A DNA stretch of 26,005 nucleotides from JAABRU01 sp050180235 (GTDB lineage: Bacteria; Desulfobacterota; Desulfobacteria; Desulfobacterales; Desulfococcaceae): NCBI GenBank assembly GCA_050180235.1, contig JBFXEJ010000095.1, positions 1 to 26,005 of the forward strand. The letters run 5' to 3'. The notes beneath the pieces were generated by a model. That model made no database searches. It was given only the letters and a program-made list of their open reading frames with translations, and was not told the origin of the DNA. Within the stretch, counting starts at the first letter, position 1, and every line of letters starts with the position of its first letter. A program made the position numbers and the translations under genes. Below are positions 15,065 to 23,198 of the stretch, one piece after another.

Positions 15065-17365
15065 TCATCTGTTCAGTTCCTTTCTGACAGCAATGCCGAT
15101 GCTTTCAAGTGTATAGGGTTTTTTTACATAAGGCCCGGCTCCCAGTGCCTGAATTTTTTTCACATCCGAGGTTTCAGAAAAACCGCTGGCAATCACGGCC
15201 TTCTGCCCCGGGCATATCTTTATGATTTCCTCATAGGTTTTCCTGCCGTTTATCCCCAAAGGCATAATCATGTCCAGAAGAATCAGATCAACTGTATTGC
15301 TGCGCAGATATTCAAGCGCTTTTTCCCCGCTTTCCACAGATTCTGCCACATATCCCAGTTTGCTGAGAATACTGCAGGCTATCATGCGCTGATTTTTTTC
15401 ATCGTCCACCACCAGAATTTTTTCCCCTTTTCCGCTGTATTCCTCAGACAGGGAATCCTTTTTCTCATAGGTGCTGTCCGGCCTCTCAGCCGGGAAATAG
15501 AGATCAAAACGGGTTCCCTGGAATCCGCTTTCCACATCAATATAGCCCCTGTGATCCTGCACCGTGTTCCATACAATGGTCAGTCCCAGCCCGGTTCCGC
15601 TTCTGCCCATGACCTTGCGGGTGTAAAAAGGCTCAAATATCCTTTCCAGATCATTGGGAGATATGCCGCATCCGGTATCTGAAACACTCAGCACAGCGTA
15701 TTCCCCGATACAGATCTCGTCATAGCCCCTGACCGGTCTGTCCACATACTGATTCCGTGTGGAAATCAGGACAGTTCCTTTTTCTTCTATGGATTCAAAA
15801 GCATTGACCACCAGATTCATCAGAATCTTCCGGATATGGAGCGGAGAACAGCTTATGTCCAGCAGATCAGTATGCAGCCGGGTTTCCAGACTGACTTCCG
15901 GATGTCCGGCACACAGGGCTGAATATTCGGGAGAGTCCAGATATTCCCGGACAATGCGGTTAAGATTCATGATACTGTGCACACCGGCCACTCCGCGCGC
16001 GAGGGTAAGCATATCTGATACAACAGCAGCCGCTCTCTGCCCGGCTTCCCTGATGGTTTCAATGGGGCCTCTCAGCCGGCTCTCTTTTGGAATGTCCATC
16101 AGCAGCAGATCAGGATAACTTACAACCCCGGAAAGAATATTGTTCAGATCGTGGGCCACGCCTCCGGCCAGCAGCCCCAGAGCCTCCATTTTTTTGGAAA
16201 GTGCCAGTTTTTCCTTCAGTTCCTGTTTTTCCCGCAGGGAGTTTCTGTGTTCCGTCATATCCGTGACAAGGCTCAGGATCATATCCTTTCCGCCCACACG
16301 GACAATCTTGGCTGAAATCAGGGTATGAGCCACAGATCCGTCACCAAGCCCGATATCCTCTTCCCGGTTTCGGATTTCTCCTGCTTCCTGAATGGCCCGT
16401 GCAAAATCCGTCCGCTGTTCCCCGGTGAAAAAACCCAGTTCAACGGTTGTGCGGCCAACGGCCTGTTCCCTGGACAGTTTTGTCATTGCATAAAATTCCT
16501 GATTCGCATCCGCTATTCTGCCGGTTTCCGGTTCTGTCAGAATAATGCTCAGGGGACATACGTCAAAAAAATTTTTGAATTTGGCTTCGCTTTCCCGGAG
16601 TGCATCCTCGGCCCTTTTACGGTCACTGATCTCATCGCGGAGCATCTGGTTTGCAGCCGCAAATGCGTTTTCCCTGTCTTCAACCTTTTTTGACATCCGC
16701 AGGAATCTCTCTGCAATTCCGGACAGTTCAATATAGGTATCATACACATTATCCTGCGGAAAAATACCTTTGGCCACCTGATCCATTCCCGTGCACAGTT
16801 CCGCAAGCGGATTGCGCAGATACACGCTCAGCAGCCATCCTGTCACCACAAAAATGATGAGCACAGCTCCAATCAGAATTACAACACTTATAATGAAAAA
16901 AAAATGCAGTTCCTCTTTGTATTTTTTCAGACTCAGAGATATTTGCGCATGTCCGAGCCGGATATTTTTGTATTTGATATCCCCGGATCTTCTGATTTTC
17001 ATACTGTCAGATCCGCTCCTGCCCCGGCTAAACAGAATAGTTCCATTTTCATCTGTGATAACAACATCCTCCACCAGATCATTATGGGCAAATTCCGTGC
17101 TGATGCCTGTAGCACTCTTAAGATCAACATTCCACATGGGAATAGCAAGAATATTCACCAGTCTGGATATATGCTCATCCGCTTTTTTCTCCACCATTTT
17201 CAGCAGTTCCTGGGAGCGCATATAATAAATGAAGATCAGCATTAGGGTCATTACCAGAAAAACGATCAGACTCAGACTCAGAGCCAGATTTCTGGATATG
17301 GAGCCCCGGCCGGGACTGGGATCGGTATTTTTTTGCATATCATTATTCTGTCTGTTTTTTTTCAT
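15065..17365 (-). CDS. Hybrid sensor histidine kinase with PAS and C-terminal receiver domain
   Basis: 766 aa membrane sensor. TM1 is about 26-48, a periplasmic loop 49-153, TM2 about 154-180, then a HAMP-like linker. A short coiled coil (226-260) is followed by a PAS domain (about 258-372) and a HisKA domain with GGVAHDLNNIL (phospho-acceptor H405). The HATPase has NLVVNAFES (N box), DTGCGI and GTGLGLTIV. The C-terminal receiver has acidic D654/D655, the phospho-acceptor D698 in LILLDMIMP and K748 in YVKKP. The H-D-L-N-N form is typical of orphan hybrid kinases in Desulfobacterota. AGGAAGC precedes the ATG. No partner regulator is adjacent and the stimulus is unknown. The gene is monocistronic. 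Confidence 0.9.
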   Translation of the reverse strand: MKKNRQNNDMQKNTDPSPGRGSISRNLALSLSLIVFLVMTLMLIFIYYMRSQELLKMVEKKADEHISRLVNILAIPMWNVDLKSATGISTEFAHNDLVEDVVITDENGTILFSRGRSGSDSMKIRRSGDIKYKNIRLGHAQISLSLKKYKEELHFFFIISVVILIGAVLIIFVVTGWLLSVYLRNPLAELCTGMDQVAKGIFPQDNVYDTYIELSGIAERFLRMSKKVEDRENAFAAANQMLRDEISDRKRAEDALRESEAKFKNFFDVCPLSIILTEPETGRIADANQEFYAMTKLSREQAVGRTTVELGFFTGEQRTDFARAIQEAGEIRNREEDIGLGDGSVAHTLISAKIVRVGGKDMILSLVTDMTEHRNSLREKQELKEKLALSKKMEALGLLAGGVAHDLNNILSGVVSYPDLLLMDIPKESRLRGPIETIREAGQRAAAVVSDMLTLARGVAGVHSIMNLNRIVREYLDSPEYSALCAGHPEVSLETRLHTDLLDISCSPLHIRKILMNLVVNAFESIEEKGTVLISTRNQYVDRPVRGYDEICIGEYAVLSVSDTGCGISPNDLERIFEPFYTRKVMGRSGTGLGLTIVWNTVQDHRGYIDVESGFQGTRFDLYFPAERPDSTYEKKDSLSEEYSGKGEKILVVDDEKNQRMIACSILSKLGYVAESVESGEKALEYLRSNTVDLILLDMIMPLGINGRKTYEEIIKICPGQKAVIASGFSETSDVKKIQALGAGPYVKKPYTLESIGIAVRKELNR

Positions 17366-17405
17366 GGCTGCTTCCTGTTTTCCGGTTTATAAACCATATT
17401 TTTTG

Positions 17406-17434
17406 CTTATATGGCAAAAATGTGTGAAAGGCAA
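17406..17434 (-). promoter_or_regulatory. Candidate promoter of the hybrid histidine kinase gene
   Basis: On the minus strand TTGCCT (17429-17434) and TATAAG (17406-17411) are 17 bases apart, about 40 bp upstream of the ATG at 17365. This is a plausible sigma70-type promoter judged by eye only. Confidence 0.4.
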
Positions 17435-17513
17435 GCATACAGTTTGCGAATTTCTGACCGGCAAAAAAATACATTTTGGCAATTTACTTTTTCCCCTGAT
17501 ATTGATATACCCT

Positions 17514-17579
17514 CAATGCTGTTTCCTTAAGCAGAAAATTCCCCTCCCCCGGCGGGAGCGCCTTAAGGAAACGGCATTG
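17514..17579. repeat. Inverted repeat upstream of the SEC-C protein gene
   Basis: CAATGCTGTTTCCTTAAG (17514-17531) and CTTAAGGAAACGGCATTG (17562-17579) pair with one mismatch around a 30-base C/G-rich centre. It lies between two divergent genes. It is likely a short palindromic repeat, or less likely an operator. Confidence 0.5.
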
Positions 17580-17673
17580 GATATAGCCTGAAAGATGTAA
17601 TATCGAATAGAGAATGCTGAACCGGATCTGTTCATTCAGCATGACCCAAATACAAAAAAGGAGCCAGATTGAT

Positions 17674-18162
17674 ATGGAGAAATGTCCCTGCGGATCAGAA
17701 AAGGAATACGCAGACTGCTGCGAACCCCTGATTAAGGGTGAACGTCCGGCAGAAACCCCTGAAGCACTGATGCGAGCCAGATATACGGCCTATGCCAAAA
17801 AACTCACTGATTATATTGTTGAAAGCACTCATCCGGATCAGTTGCAGGCAGATACCCGGAAAACAGTGGAGGACTGGTCAAAAAAGACACAGTGGCATGG
17901 TCTGGAAGTTGTCGAGTGCACAGGCGGCGGCCCGGATGACAGCGAGGGAACTGTGGAGTTTATTGCGGATTACACAGAAAAGGGCAAAAAAAGAAAACAT
18001 CATGAACTCGCTGAGTTCAAAAAGAAAAATGACAAATGGTTTTTCTTTGATGCCAAAATGCCCCAGATTAAGCAGTATGTGCGGCCTGAAGCGAAAGTTG
18101 GCAGAAATGATCCCTGCCCCTGCGGCAGCGGGAAAAAATACAAAAAATGCTGCGGAAGTTAG
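17674..18162 (+). CDS. YchJ-family protein with two SEC-C zinc motifs
   Basis: 162 aa from ATG 17674, chosen because AAGGAG lies 10 bases upstream and the protein then begins directly with the motif. SEC-C zinc-binding sequences occur at both ends: MEKCPCGSEKEYADCCEPL and NDPCPCGSGKKYKKCCGS. Between them is an NTF2-like YchJ middle domain (RARYTAYAKKLTDYIVESTHPDQ, then WHGLEVVE and VEFIADY). The family length is normal. The molecular role of YchJ proteins is not established; SEC-C motifs bind zinc and are used in SecA for SecB/ribosome contacts. The gene is monocistronic and convergent with the multiheme cytochrome gene. Confidence 0.9.
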   Translation: MEKCPCGSEKEYADCCEPLIKGERPAETPEALMRARYTAYAKKLTDYIVESTHPDQLQADTRKTVEDWSKKTQWHGLEVVECTGGGPDDSEGTVEFIADYTEKGKKRKHHELAEFKKKNDKWFFFDAKMPQIKQYVRPEAKVGRNDPCPCGSGKKYKKCCGS

Positions 18163-18168
18163 CAGAGC

Positions 18169-18304
18169 GGGGGTTAGGGGCTGAGGGGTTAGGGATTAGG
18201 GGTTAGGGGCTGGGGACTGGCAATCAGAAAACAGACCTTTTTCCCCCCTGAACCCCAATCCCTATTCCCCAACCCCTGAACCCTATCCCCTATCCCCTTT
18301 ACCC
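18169..18304. repeat. Telomere-like G-rich inverted repeat between convergent genes
   Basis: The plus strand at 18169-18220 is a run of GGGGTTAGGG/GGGATTAGGGG-type units. The segment 18243-18304 is the reverse: CCCCTGAACCC and CCCTATCCCC units. Each arm has at least four G-tracts on one strand (plus strand left, minus strand right), so both could form G-quadruplexes, and the arms can pair with each other. It lies between the stop codons of two convergent genes, where it could block read-through. Confidence 0.7.
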
Positions 18305-20968
18305 TGCATTCCTGAACATTCTCAGGGAATTGGGATGGTGCATTTCCTCTTCCATGTCTTTTCTGTGGCAGACTTTGCAGTTTTTGTTGGCCCCTATGGG
18401 ATAGGGCATGTTCTGATACTGCATGGGAACGATATTGTCTCTGTCTTTTCCAAAGGGATTGTCCGCAGGATACAGGGCATGGGTCATGCCGTGACACGCG
18501 GCGCATTTCACACCGGCCTCATCTGAACGCATACGGTACAAATCCTTTTCCGAACCTGTCCATTGGTTAAAGGTTTCAATGGCCTCCGGAGCCTGAAAGT
18601 TCACATGGCAGTTCAGGCAGTCCGGTTCACTGATCCAGGGCTGCCGGGGACGCATTTCTTCCAATGAGGAAAGAACGCGGGGGGAAAGATTCTTCATCAG
18701 AGCATCCGCGCATTTTTTTCCCGCTGACTGTTCGGCTTTCAGCAAAGAAAGGGAATGATCCTCCATAGGCCCGTGGCAGTTCATGCAATCCAGTCCCACA
18801 GCCCTGTGAATGCCCCGGTAGGCGCGGGTCTGTCTGCTTGGCAGTCCGGGATGGCAGGATGCACAACTGCCGTCCCATTTCTTACTCAGATAATTGGCGT
18901 GAAAACCGTGCACTGCGGCAGACAGGTTCAGGTTTTCAGGATTTTCCGGATTATGGCAGTGCTGGCACATACGCGGACTTCCCTTTGCTGCGTTTTTTGC
19001 CAAATCCGTGCCGTTTTTCCGGTCGTGAACCAGCAGAATATTTTGTGCTGTTTCAGGGGAAAGCCCGGTCTGCTCCTTTCTGCCCCATCCGCCTCCGTGA
19101 CACTGGCTGCACCCAATTTCCGTGGAAACAGGAACCGTTATCTTAGTGGATGCCAAAAGATTTCCGTCCGTATCCCGTGCTTCAATGGCAGCCAGCGGAT
19201 AGGGATTAAACGCAGAAAAAGCTTCCAGGCTGTTCATATCATCTCTGTAAGGAAGCACCGGAACACCTTTCGCGGCATATACATCAGCTTCTTTGTCATA
19301 CTCCATTGTATCTTCAGGCTTTTTCCCATACAATCCCGTATTGTCCGCCAGTCTGCTGCCTGTCAGAGAGGCTGAATATTTCCAGAATTCAGACTGCGCC
19401 GAAGGATTGCGGAATCCCTCTTCCATCTGATATGTAATCCGCACATTTTCTGTGATGCGTTCCGGCGATTCCCCCCGGCGGATCAAAAGCGCATACAAAT
19501 CGCTGCCGGGTACGGAAAAACTGAAATACCGGTCACTGTCGGAAATGCAGTGCATTCCCTTACTGCTCCAGGCCAGCAGCACATAGTCATCCTTATCTGC
19601 ATCAAAATCAGGTATTTCCACAGGCAGAGATTCCGGAGCTGCTGCCGGGGAAGGAGTTTCTTCCCTGTGCCCGTGCAGCCCCTCTATAATATAGATGGCC
19701 AAAGCCTTTTTCTCCGCATCATTTCCCATAAAGGGCGGCATATAGGGACTGATTTTTCCCATGCCTTCCGCAAGAACTTCCATGCCGAATGCAGTCAGTC
19801 CCTCAGTCAGGGGCAGGATGTCATTCATAGGCCCGCGCACGGAATGGCAGGAACTGCAAAGAAACTGAAACACTTCCCTGCCAGCGGCTGTTTCATTGGC
19901 TTCGGTGATGTCCCGATTCTGCGCCCAGGCTGCGGATGCCAGAACTCCGTTTTCCCGGATTTTTTCCAAATCTGCGGCTTTGACACCATTGGAATACATA
20001 TAACCGTAAATCAGCCAGGGACGGCGTCCGGCTTCTCTGATCCATTCAAATGAACCCATGTATCCCAGACCGATGATCACAAGAATAACAGTCAAAGCCT
20101 TTTTCACAGGCAGAGACATCTTCTGTGCCATGAGAAGCCCGATAACAAATATCACGGGTGATATTTGCAGGAATATGCGCAGAAATTTCACTGTTTCCGG
20201 TGATCTTTCCAAAACCATGAGTTTCTGATCTTCGGGAAGAGCCAAAACATACCAGAATCCCGCGGGGATGAGAAATAAAAGCGGAATAATCAGCCATTTG
20301 GAGCAGTAACGAAGCATGTTTTCCCTGAAATCCGTGTCTTTCAGGCCAAGTGATGTGATATAGCCGAAAAGCCCGGCCAGCATAAAAGCCATTGCAGTGC
20401 GGAAACATACAGAGGGCCAGAAAGAGGGATTGAAGAAACCATCCCAGAAATCCCCGGTCTGCAGCCATTGGCCGGGAGTGAGCATAAAGGCAACTATGCC
20501 GTTGACCGTAAAAAGGGAAAGCCATGCAAAGATGAAATAAATCCATCCCACCCGGAGATGATCTTTTCTGTCCATTTTTCCGAATGTGTAAAAATAGACA
20601 AAAAGAGCAATGATCTCTCCGAGAAAGAAAACCCATTCCGTGGCCCATCCAAAAAGAAAATCGCGCACAAGCAGTGAGGTCGCGGCCGGACTCAGCACGG
20701 AAATGACGAACCATATGCCCACTCCGGTGACAGAACCGAAGACAGCGGAGAGGAGAAGAAAAAATTTGGTATGTTTCCGGGTGTAATCCAGAATAGCCGG
20801 GGAATTTTCCCTGTAGCCCTTTTTTTCTGTCAGTACCAGAAACAGGCCTCCTCCCACGGCAAAATGCGCCACATACACATGAACCACCGCAATCAGTGCA
20901 ATCCAGAAACCCCCGCCAAATACTTCCAGATTCCATACGGGATATTCCAACAACCAGTTTGCATTCAT
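18299..20968 (-). CDS. CydA-like membrane quinol module fused to an octaheme cytochrome c
   Basis: 889 aa. Residues 1-325 form about nine membrane helices resembling cytochrome bd subunit I: ALIAVVHVYVAHFAVGGG near the first helix, TVNGIVAFMLTPGQW (154-168) and EWIREAGRRPW (308-318), which corresponds to the quinol-site signature GRQPW. The remaining 560 residues carry eight CxxCH haem sites: C371, C620, C668, C702, C728, C784, C822 and C864. The first is in a mono-haem cytochrome c-like domain (371-435), the other seven in a C-terminal multihaem block. There is no CydB partner nearby, so this is more likely a quinol:cytochrome electron-transfer protein than an oxygen reductase (inference). 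GAGGCGG precedes ATG 20968. A haem-rich C-terminus outside the membrane is expected. Confidence 0.85.
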   Translation of the reverse strand: MNANWLLEYPVWNLEVFGGGFWIALIAVVHVYVAHFAVGGGLFLVLTEKKGYRENSPAILDYTRKHTKFFLLLSAVFGSVTGVGIWFVISVLSPAATSLLVRDFLFGWATEWVFFLGEIIALFVYFYTFGKMDRKDHLRVGWIYFIFAWLSLFTVNGIVAFMLTPGQWLQTGDFWDGFFNPSFWPSVCFRTAMAFMLAGLFGYITSLGLKDTDFRENMLRYCSKWLIIPLLFLIPAGFWYVLALPEDQKLMVLERSPETVKFLRIFLQISPVIFVIGLLMAQKMSLPVKKALTVILVIIGLGYMGSFEWIREAGRRPWLIYGYMYSNGVKAADLEKIRENGVLASAAWAQNRDITEANETAAGREVFQFLCSSCHSVRGPMNDILPLTEGLTAFGMEVLAEGMGKISPYMPPFMGNDAEKKALAIYIIEGLHGHREETPSPAAAPESLPVEIPDFDADKDDYVLLAWSSKGMHCISDSDRYFSFSVPGSDLYALLIRRGESPERITENVRITYQMEEGFRNPSAQSEFWKYSASLTGSRLADNTGLYGKKPEDTMEYDKEADVYAAKGVPVLPYRDDMNSLEAFSAFNPYPLAAIEARDTDGNLLASTKITVPVSTEIGCSQCHGGGWGRKEQTGLSPETAQNILLVHDRKNGTDLAKNAAKGSPRMCQHCHNPENPENLNLSAAVHGFHANYLSKKWDGSCASCHPGLPSRQTRAYRGIHRAVGLDCMNCHGPMEDHSLSLLKAEQSAGKKCADALMKNLSPRVLSSLEEMRPRQPWISEPDCLNCHVNFQAPEAIETFNQWTGSEKDLYRMRSDEAGVKCAACHGMTHALYPADNPFGKDRDNIVPMQYQNMPYPIGANKNCKVCHRKDMEEEMHHPNSLRMFRNAG

Positions 20969-21219
20969 TTTTTCCGCCTCTTTTGATAAAATTTGGGGTA
21001 GTGGGACTCTTTATACGGACAGCGCAGGGTCAGGCCCCCTGTGCCCGCTCCGGTGACTCAGAAAGGGCGGGCACAGGGGATACTCCTACAGTACCTTCAG
21101 TTTACTTTTCAGCATCAGTCTGACCGGTTATTGTGGATATATCAGAATATATCCACATTTCAAGGGAAAACTGCAAAAATCCGGATCATGATATTCAGGG
21201 ATTTTTCATGTCTGCTGTT
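20969..21219. other. Intergenic region with two palindromes
   Basis: CCCCTGTGCCCGC and GCGGGCACAGGGG form a stem-loop (about 21033-21079) whose core resembles the hairpin at 14919-14946. A second palindrome, TGTGGATATA/TATATCCACA (21132-21157), has a 6-base loop. Either may terminate the upstream minus-strand gene or serve as an operator for the cytochrome gene. No promoter is clear. Confidence 0.5.
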
Positions 21220-21741
21220 TTATATGGTATGCACAGAGGCCAGATATTGTCTGACCTCTCCGACAGCCAGATTGAATATTTTCTTTCCTGAGACAATGGT
21301 GTATATATCTTCCTCACTGCCGCAGAGTTTTGCAAAGGTCGGGCCAATGACCACAGAAGGATCACTTACATCGGAAAAGGCTTTCAGCGCGGCCACATAG
21401 ATATCCACACGTTCCCTCAGAATACGGAAATAATCTATTTCCTTTCCTGTCTGTGCGGCTGTCATTTCTGAAATTCCCATGCAGAAATGGTGAACAGCGT
21501 TCCAGAACATCTGGGCAGTCTGCTCCCTTTCCGGGTGCTGTCCCATGAAAAAGGAAATTCCCCAGCCCACACTCAGAATTTTCAGAAGCTGAATCTCATA
21601 TTCCATTGTCACCGGATTGACTTCCGCGTCTTTGGGCAGATCAATCAGCACCTGCTTCAGATCATCCCTTGCAATCGCATAACTGAACAAATGTTCACTG
21701 ATTTTTTCTGCTGACGAATCTTCTCTGACAGAAGGTTCCAT
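21220..21741 (-). CDS. Conserved-looking protein of unknown function
   Basis: 173 aa from ATG 21741, with AAAAGGAG well spaced upstream. An ORF extension to 21804 exists, but its first 21 residues are encoded by the end of a MITE-like repeat, so it is rejected. The protein appears soluble and mostly helical, without signal peptide or membrane segment. Segments such as MEYEIQLLKILSVGWGISFFMG and EQTAQMFWNAVHHFCMGISEM are hydrophobic helices of a globular core. No enzyme motif is recognised. It precedes the CydA-octaheme gene by about 250 bp in the same direction, too far to claim an operon. Confidence 0.7.
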   Translation of the reverse strand: MEPSVREDSSAEKISEHLFSYAIARDDLKQVLIDLPKDAEVNPVTMEYEIQLLKILSVGWGISFFMGQHPEREQTAQMFWNAVHHFCMGISEMTAAQTGKEIDYFRILRERVDIYVAALKAFSDVSDPSVVIGPTFAKLCGSEEDIYTIVSGKKIFNLAVGEVRQYLASVHTI

Positions 21742-21780
21742 GCGTTTTTCTCCTTTTGCACTTTGGCTGAAATTTAATTC

Positions 21781-21996
21781 GCTTATATTACGCAGACCTT
21801 TCAAAATCCGGAAGGTTATGCCGATTCGCCATTGGTTTTATACGATACTGAATGCAAATCCGGAGGAGTGCAAAAATTGGGCGGAGCGGTTTTTTGCACA
21901 CCCGGAACGGTAAAACAAACTGACATTATTGTATAAAATCAATGGCGATTTGGTATTACTGTATCCGCCGGTATAATGCTGCTGCGTAATATCAGT
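21781..21996. repeat. MITE-like palindromic repeat, family A copy 3, carrying a nested element
   Basis: The left end TTATATTACGCAGACCTTTC (21783-21802) and the right end GCTGCGTAATATCAGTT match the two ends of copy 1, including GATTTTGAAAGG on one side and ACCGGCGGATACAGTAAT on the other. The middle is replaced by a separate palindrome (21819-21953). The right end touches the gspB stop codon. Confidence 0.65.
21819..21953. mobile_element. Second palindromic element nested in family A copy 3
   Basis: The arms GATTCGCCATTGGTTTTATA (21823-21842) and TATAAAATCAATGGCGATTT (about 21932-21951) are inverted repeats with one or two mismatches. The centre has GTGCAAAA/TTTTGCAC (21868-21899). TA flanks both sides (21817-21818 and 21954-21955), as expected for a TA-targeting MITE. 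It is non-coding. Confidence 0.6.
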
Positions 21997-23198
21997 TAAT
22001 TCAGTCTGAATTTTTGCATCCACTTTGTATTTCCCTTCTGAAAGACAATGCAGTCGCTGCCGATATGAATAACGGAAACATCTGTCACCATGCCTTTCTC
22101 ACGGACAATGCTGCCGTTGATGACTGCCATGCGTCCTTCAGGGTCTTCAGACCATACCAGTGCCTGAATAAAAAGACCGGTTTCACCTGCGGTTTTTTCG
22201 CTTACAGATGCGCAGTCTTTCTGCTCCGGCGTCAGAGCACCCTTCACCGGTTCAGTCTGTACAGCTTTTTTAAGCGGTTCGGGCGGCACAGATTCTTTCA
22301 CCGGTTCATTCACGGGTGCAGACGGTACAGATGTTTTCACCGGTTCGGACGGCACCACTTTCACAGGTTCAGTCTGTGCGTTTTTTCCCACCGGTTCGGA
22401 TGGCACAGGCACTTTCACCGGTTCAGTCTGTGCGTTTTTTCCCACAGGTTCGGACGGCACAGGCACTTTCACAGGTTCAGGCTGCCCGGATACTGTAAGG
22501 GCTTCCGCCTCCTGCATTTTTTTTACCCCGGAAACCGGCAAAGTCTGGGGGGCAGGTACTGCTGTTTCAGGCTTCACCGGATTTTTTGGAGCAGGAAGCA
22601 GAGGCAGTGATCCTGTTTTCACAGGATTTTTCGGTTCAGGAAGCAGGGGAACCGGTTTTGGCGTTTCGGAAACTGCCTTGTCATTACTTTTTTCCGCAGC
22701 AGAGCTGAGGGATTCCATTAATGCTTCCGGCATCCTGAAGGGATCATTTTCTCCTGCCTTTTTGGCCTGTTTTGCTGCCATATCCCTGAATTCTGTCATA
22801 TTTTTCTGTGTCTCTGCCGGAGCGGGCGGTTCCGGGCCGAAAGCGGAAGCAGGAGCCGTTATATCTGTTTTGGGTATTTCAGCTTTCTGCTCCGGAACTG
22901 CTTTGGAAGATGCCGGAGCATTGGATTTGCTGTCTGAATCCGTCACTGTCCTGCTTTCTGACTGCGTATATATCTGCTCCGGTGAAGTAGCTGCCGGATT
23001 CCGGTCCGCAACAAACCAGACCAGCGTAAGCAATGCGGTCATTCCGAAAGCTCCCCAGATCAGTTTCCCCTGATTCTTCCGGCCCCCTTTCCGGAACACC
23101 TTCTTTGCATCAGGGGAAAGGGGCAGAGAAGTGTCAGGCCCTCCCTGCTCTGAGGTATCGTCTTCCAGTTTTTTCAATGCCTTCAATATGGAACTCAA
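21996..23198 (-). CDS. gspB: Type II secretion assembly protein GspB
   Basis: 400 aa. It opens with the family signature MSSILKALKKLE, has one membrane helix (about 46-63), a long Pro/Glu/Val-rich periplasmic linker, and ends in a GspB-type C-terminal domain (FIQALVWSEDPEGRMAVINGSIV ... VSVIHIGSDCIVFQ ... WMQKFRLN). GspB acts with the ATPase GspA to help place the secretin GspD through the peptidoglycan. The linker contains perfect 18-residue repeats (EPVKVPVPSEPVGKNAQT). The ATG overlaps the gspA stop as ATGA, so the two are translationally coupled. The stop codon lies at the edge of a MITE-like repeat, so a few terminal residues may have been changed, although the domain looks complete. Confidence 0.88.
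   Translation of the reverse strand: MSSILKALKKLEDDTSEQGGPDTSLPLSPDAKKVFRKGGRKNQGKLIWGAFGMTALLTLVWFVADRNPAATSPEQIYTQSESRTVTDSDSKSNAPASSKAVPEQKAEIPKTDITAPASAFGPEPPAPAETQKNMTEFRDMAAKQAKKAGENDPFRMPEALMESLSSAAEKSNDKAVSETPKPVPLLPEPKNPVKTGSLPLLPAPKNPVKPETAVPAPQTLPVSGVKKMQEAEALTVSGQPEPVKVPVPSEPVGKNAQTEPVKVPVPSEPVGKNAQTEPVKVVPSEPVKTSVPSAPVNEPVKESVPPEPLKKAVQTEPVKGALTPEQKDCASVSEKTAGETGLFIQALVWSEDPEGRMAVINGSIVREKGMVTDVSVIHIGSDCIVFQKGNTKWMQKFRLN
22366..22480. repeat. 54-bp tandem repeat within gspB
   Basis: Two near-identical 54-bp units start at 22366 and 22420, with a third partial unit. They encode the 18-residue periplasmic linker repeat EPVKVPVPSEPVGKNAQT. The low number of differences suggests recent duplication; length variation among strains is likely. 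Confidence 0.8.

Noticed and set aside
18189..18506. Minus-strand ORF with GIGDRVQGLGNRDWGSGG
   Set aside because: It is produced by the G-rich repeat and the alternate frame of the cytochrome gene.
20046..20936. 296-codon minus-strand ORF inside the cytochrome gene
   Set aside because: It overlaps the membrane domain in another frame of the same strand; the main frame has haem and quinol-site motifs.
22359..22500. Possible CRISPR-like array
   Set aside because: The repeats are contiguous 54-bp units in frame with gspB, with no spacers; they encode a protein linker.
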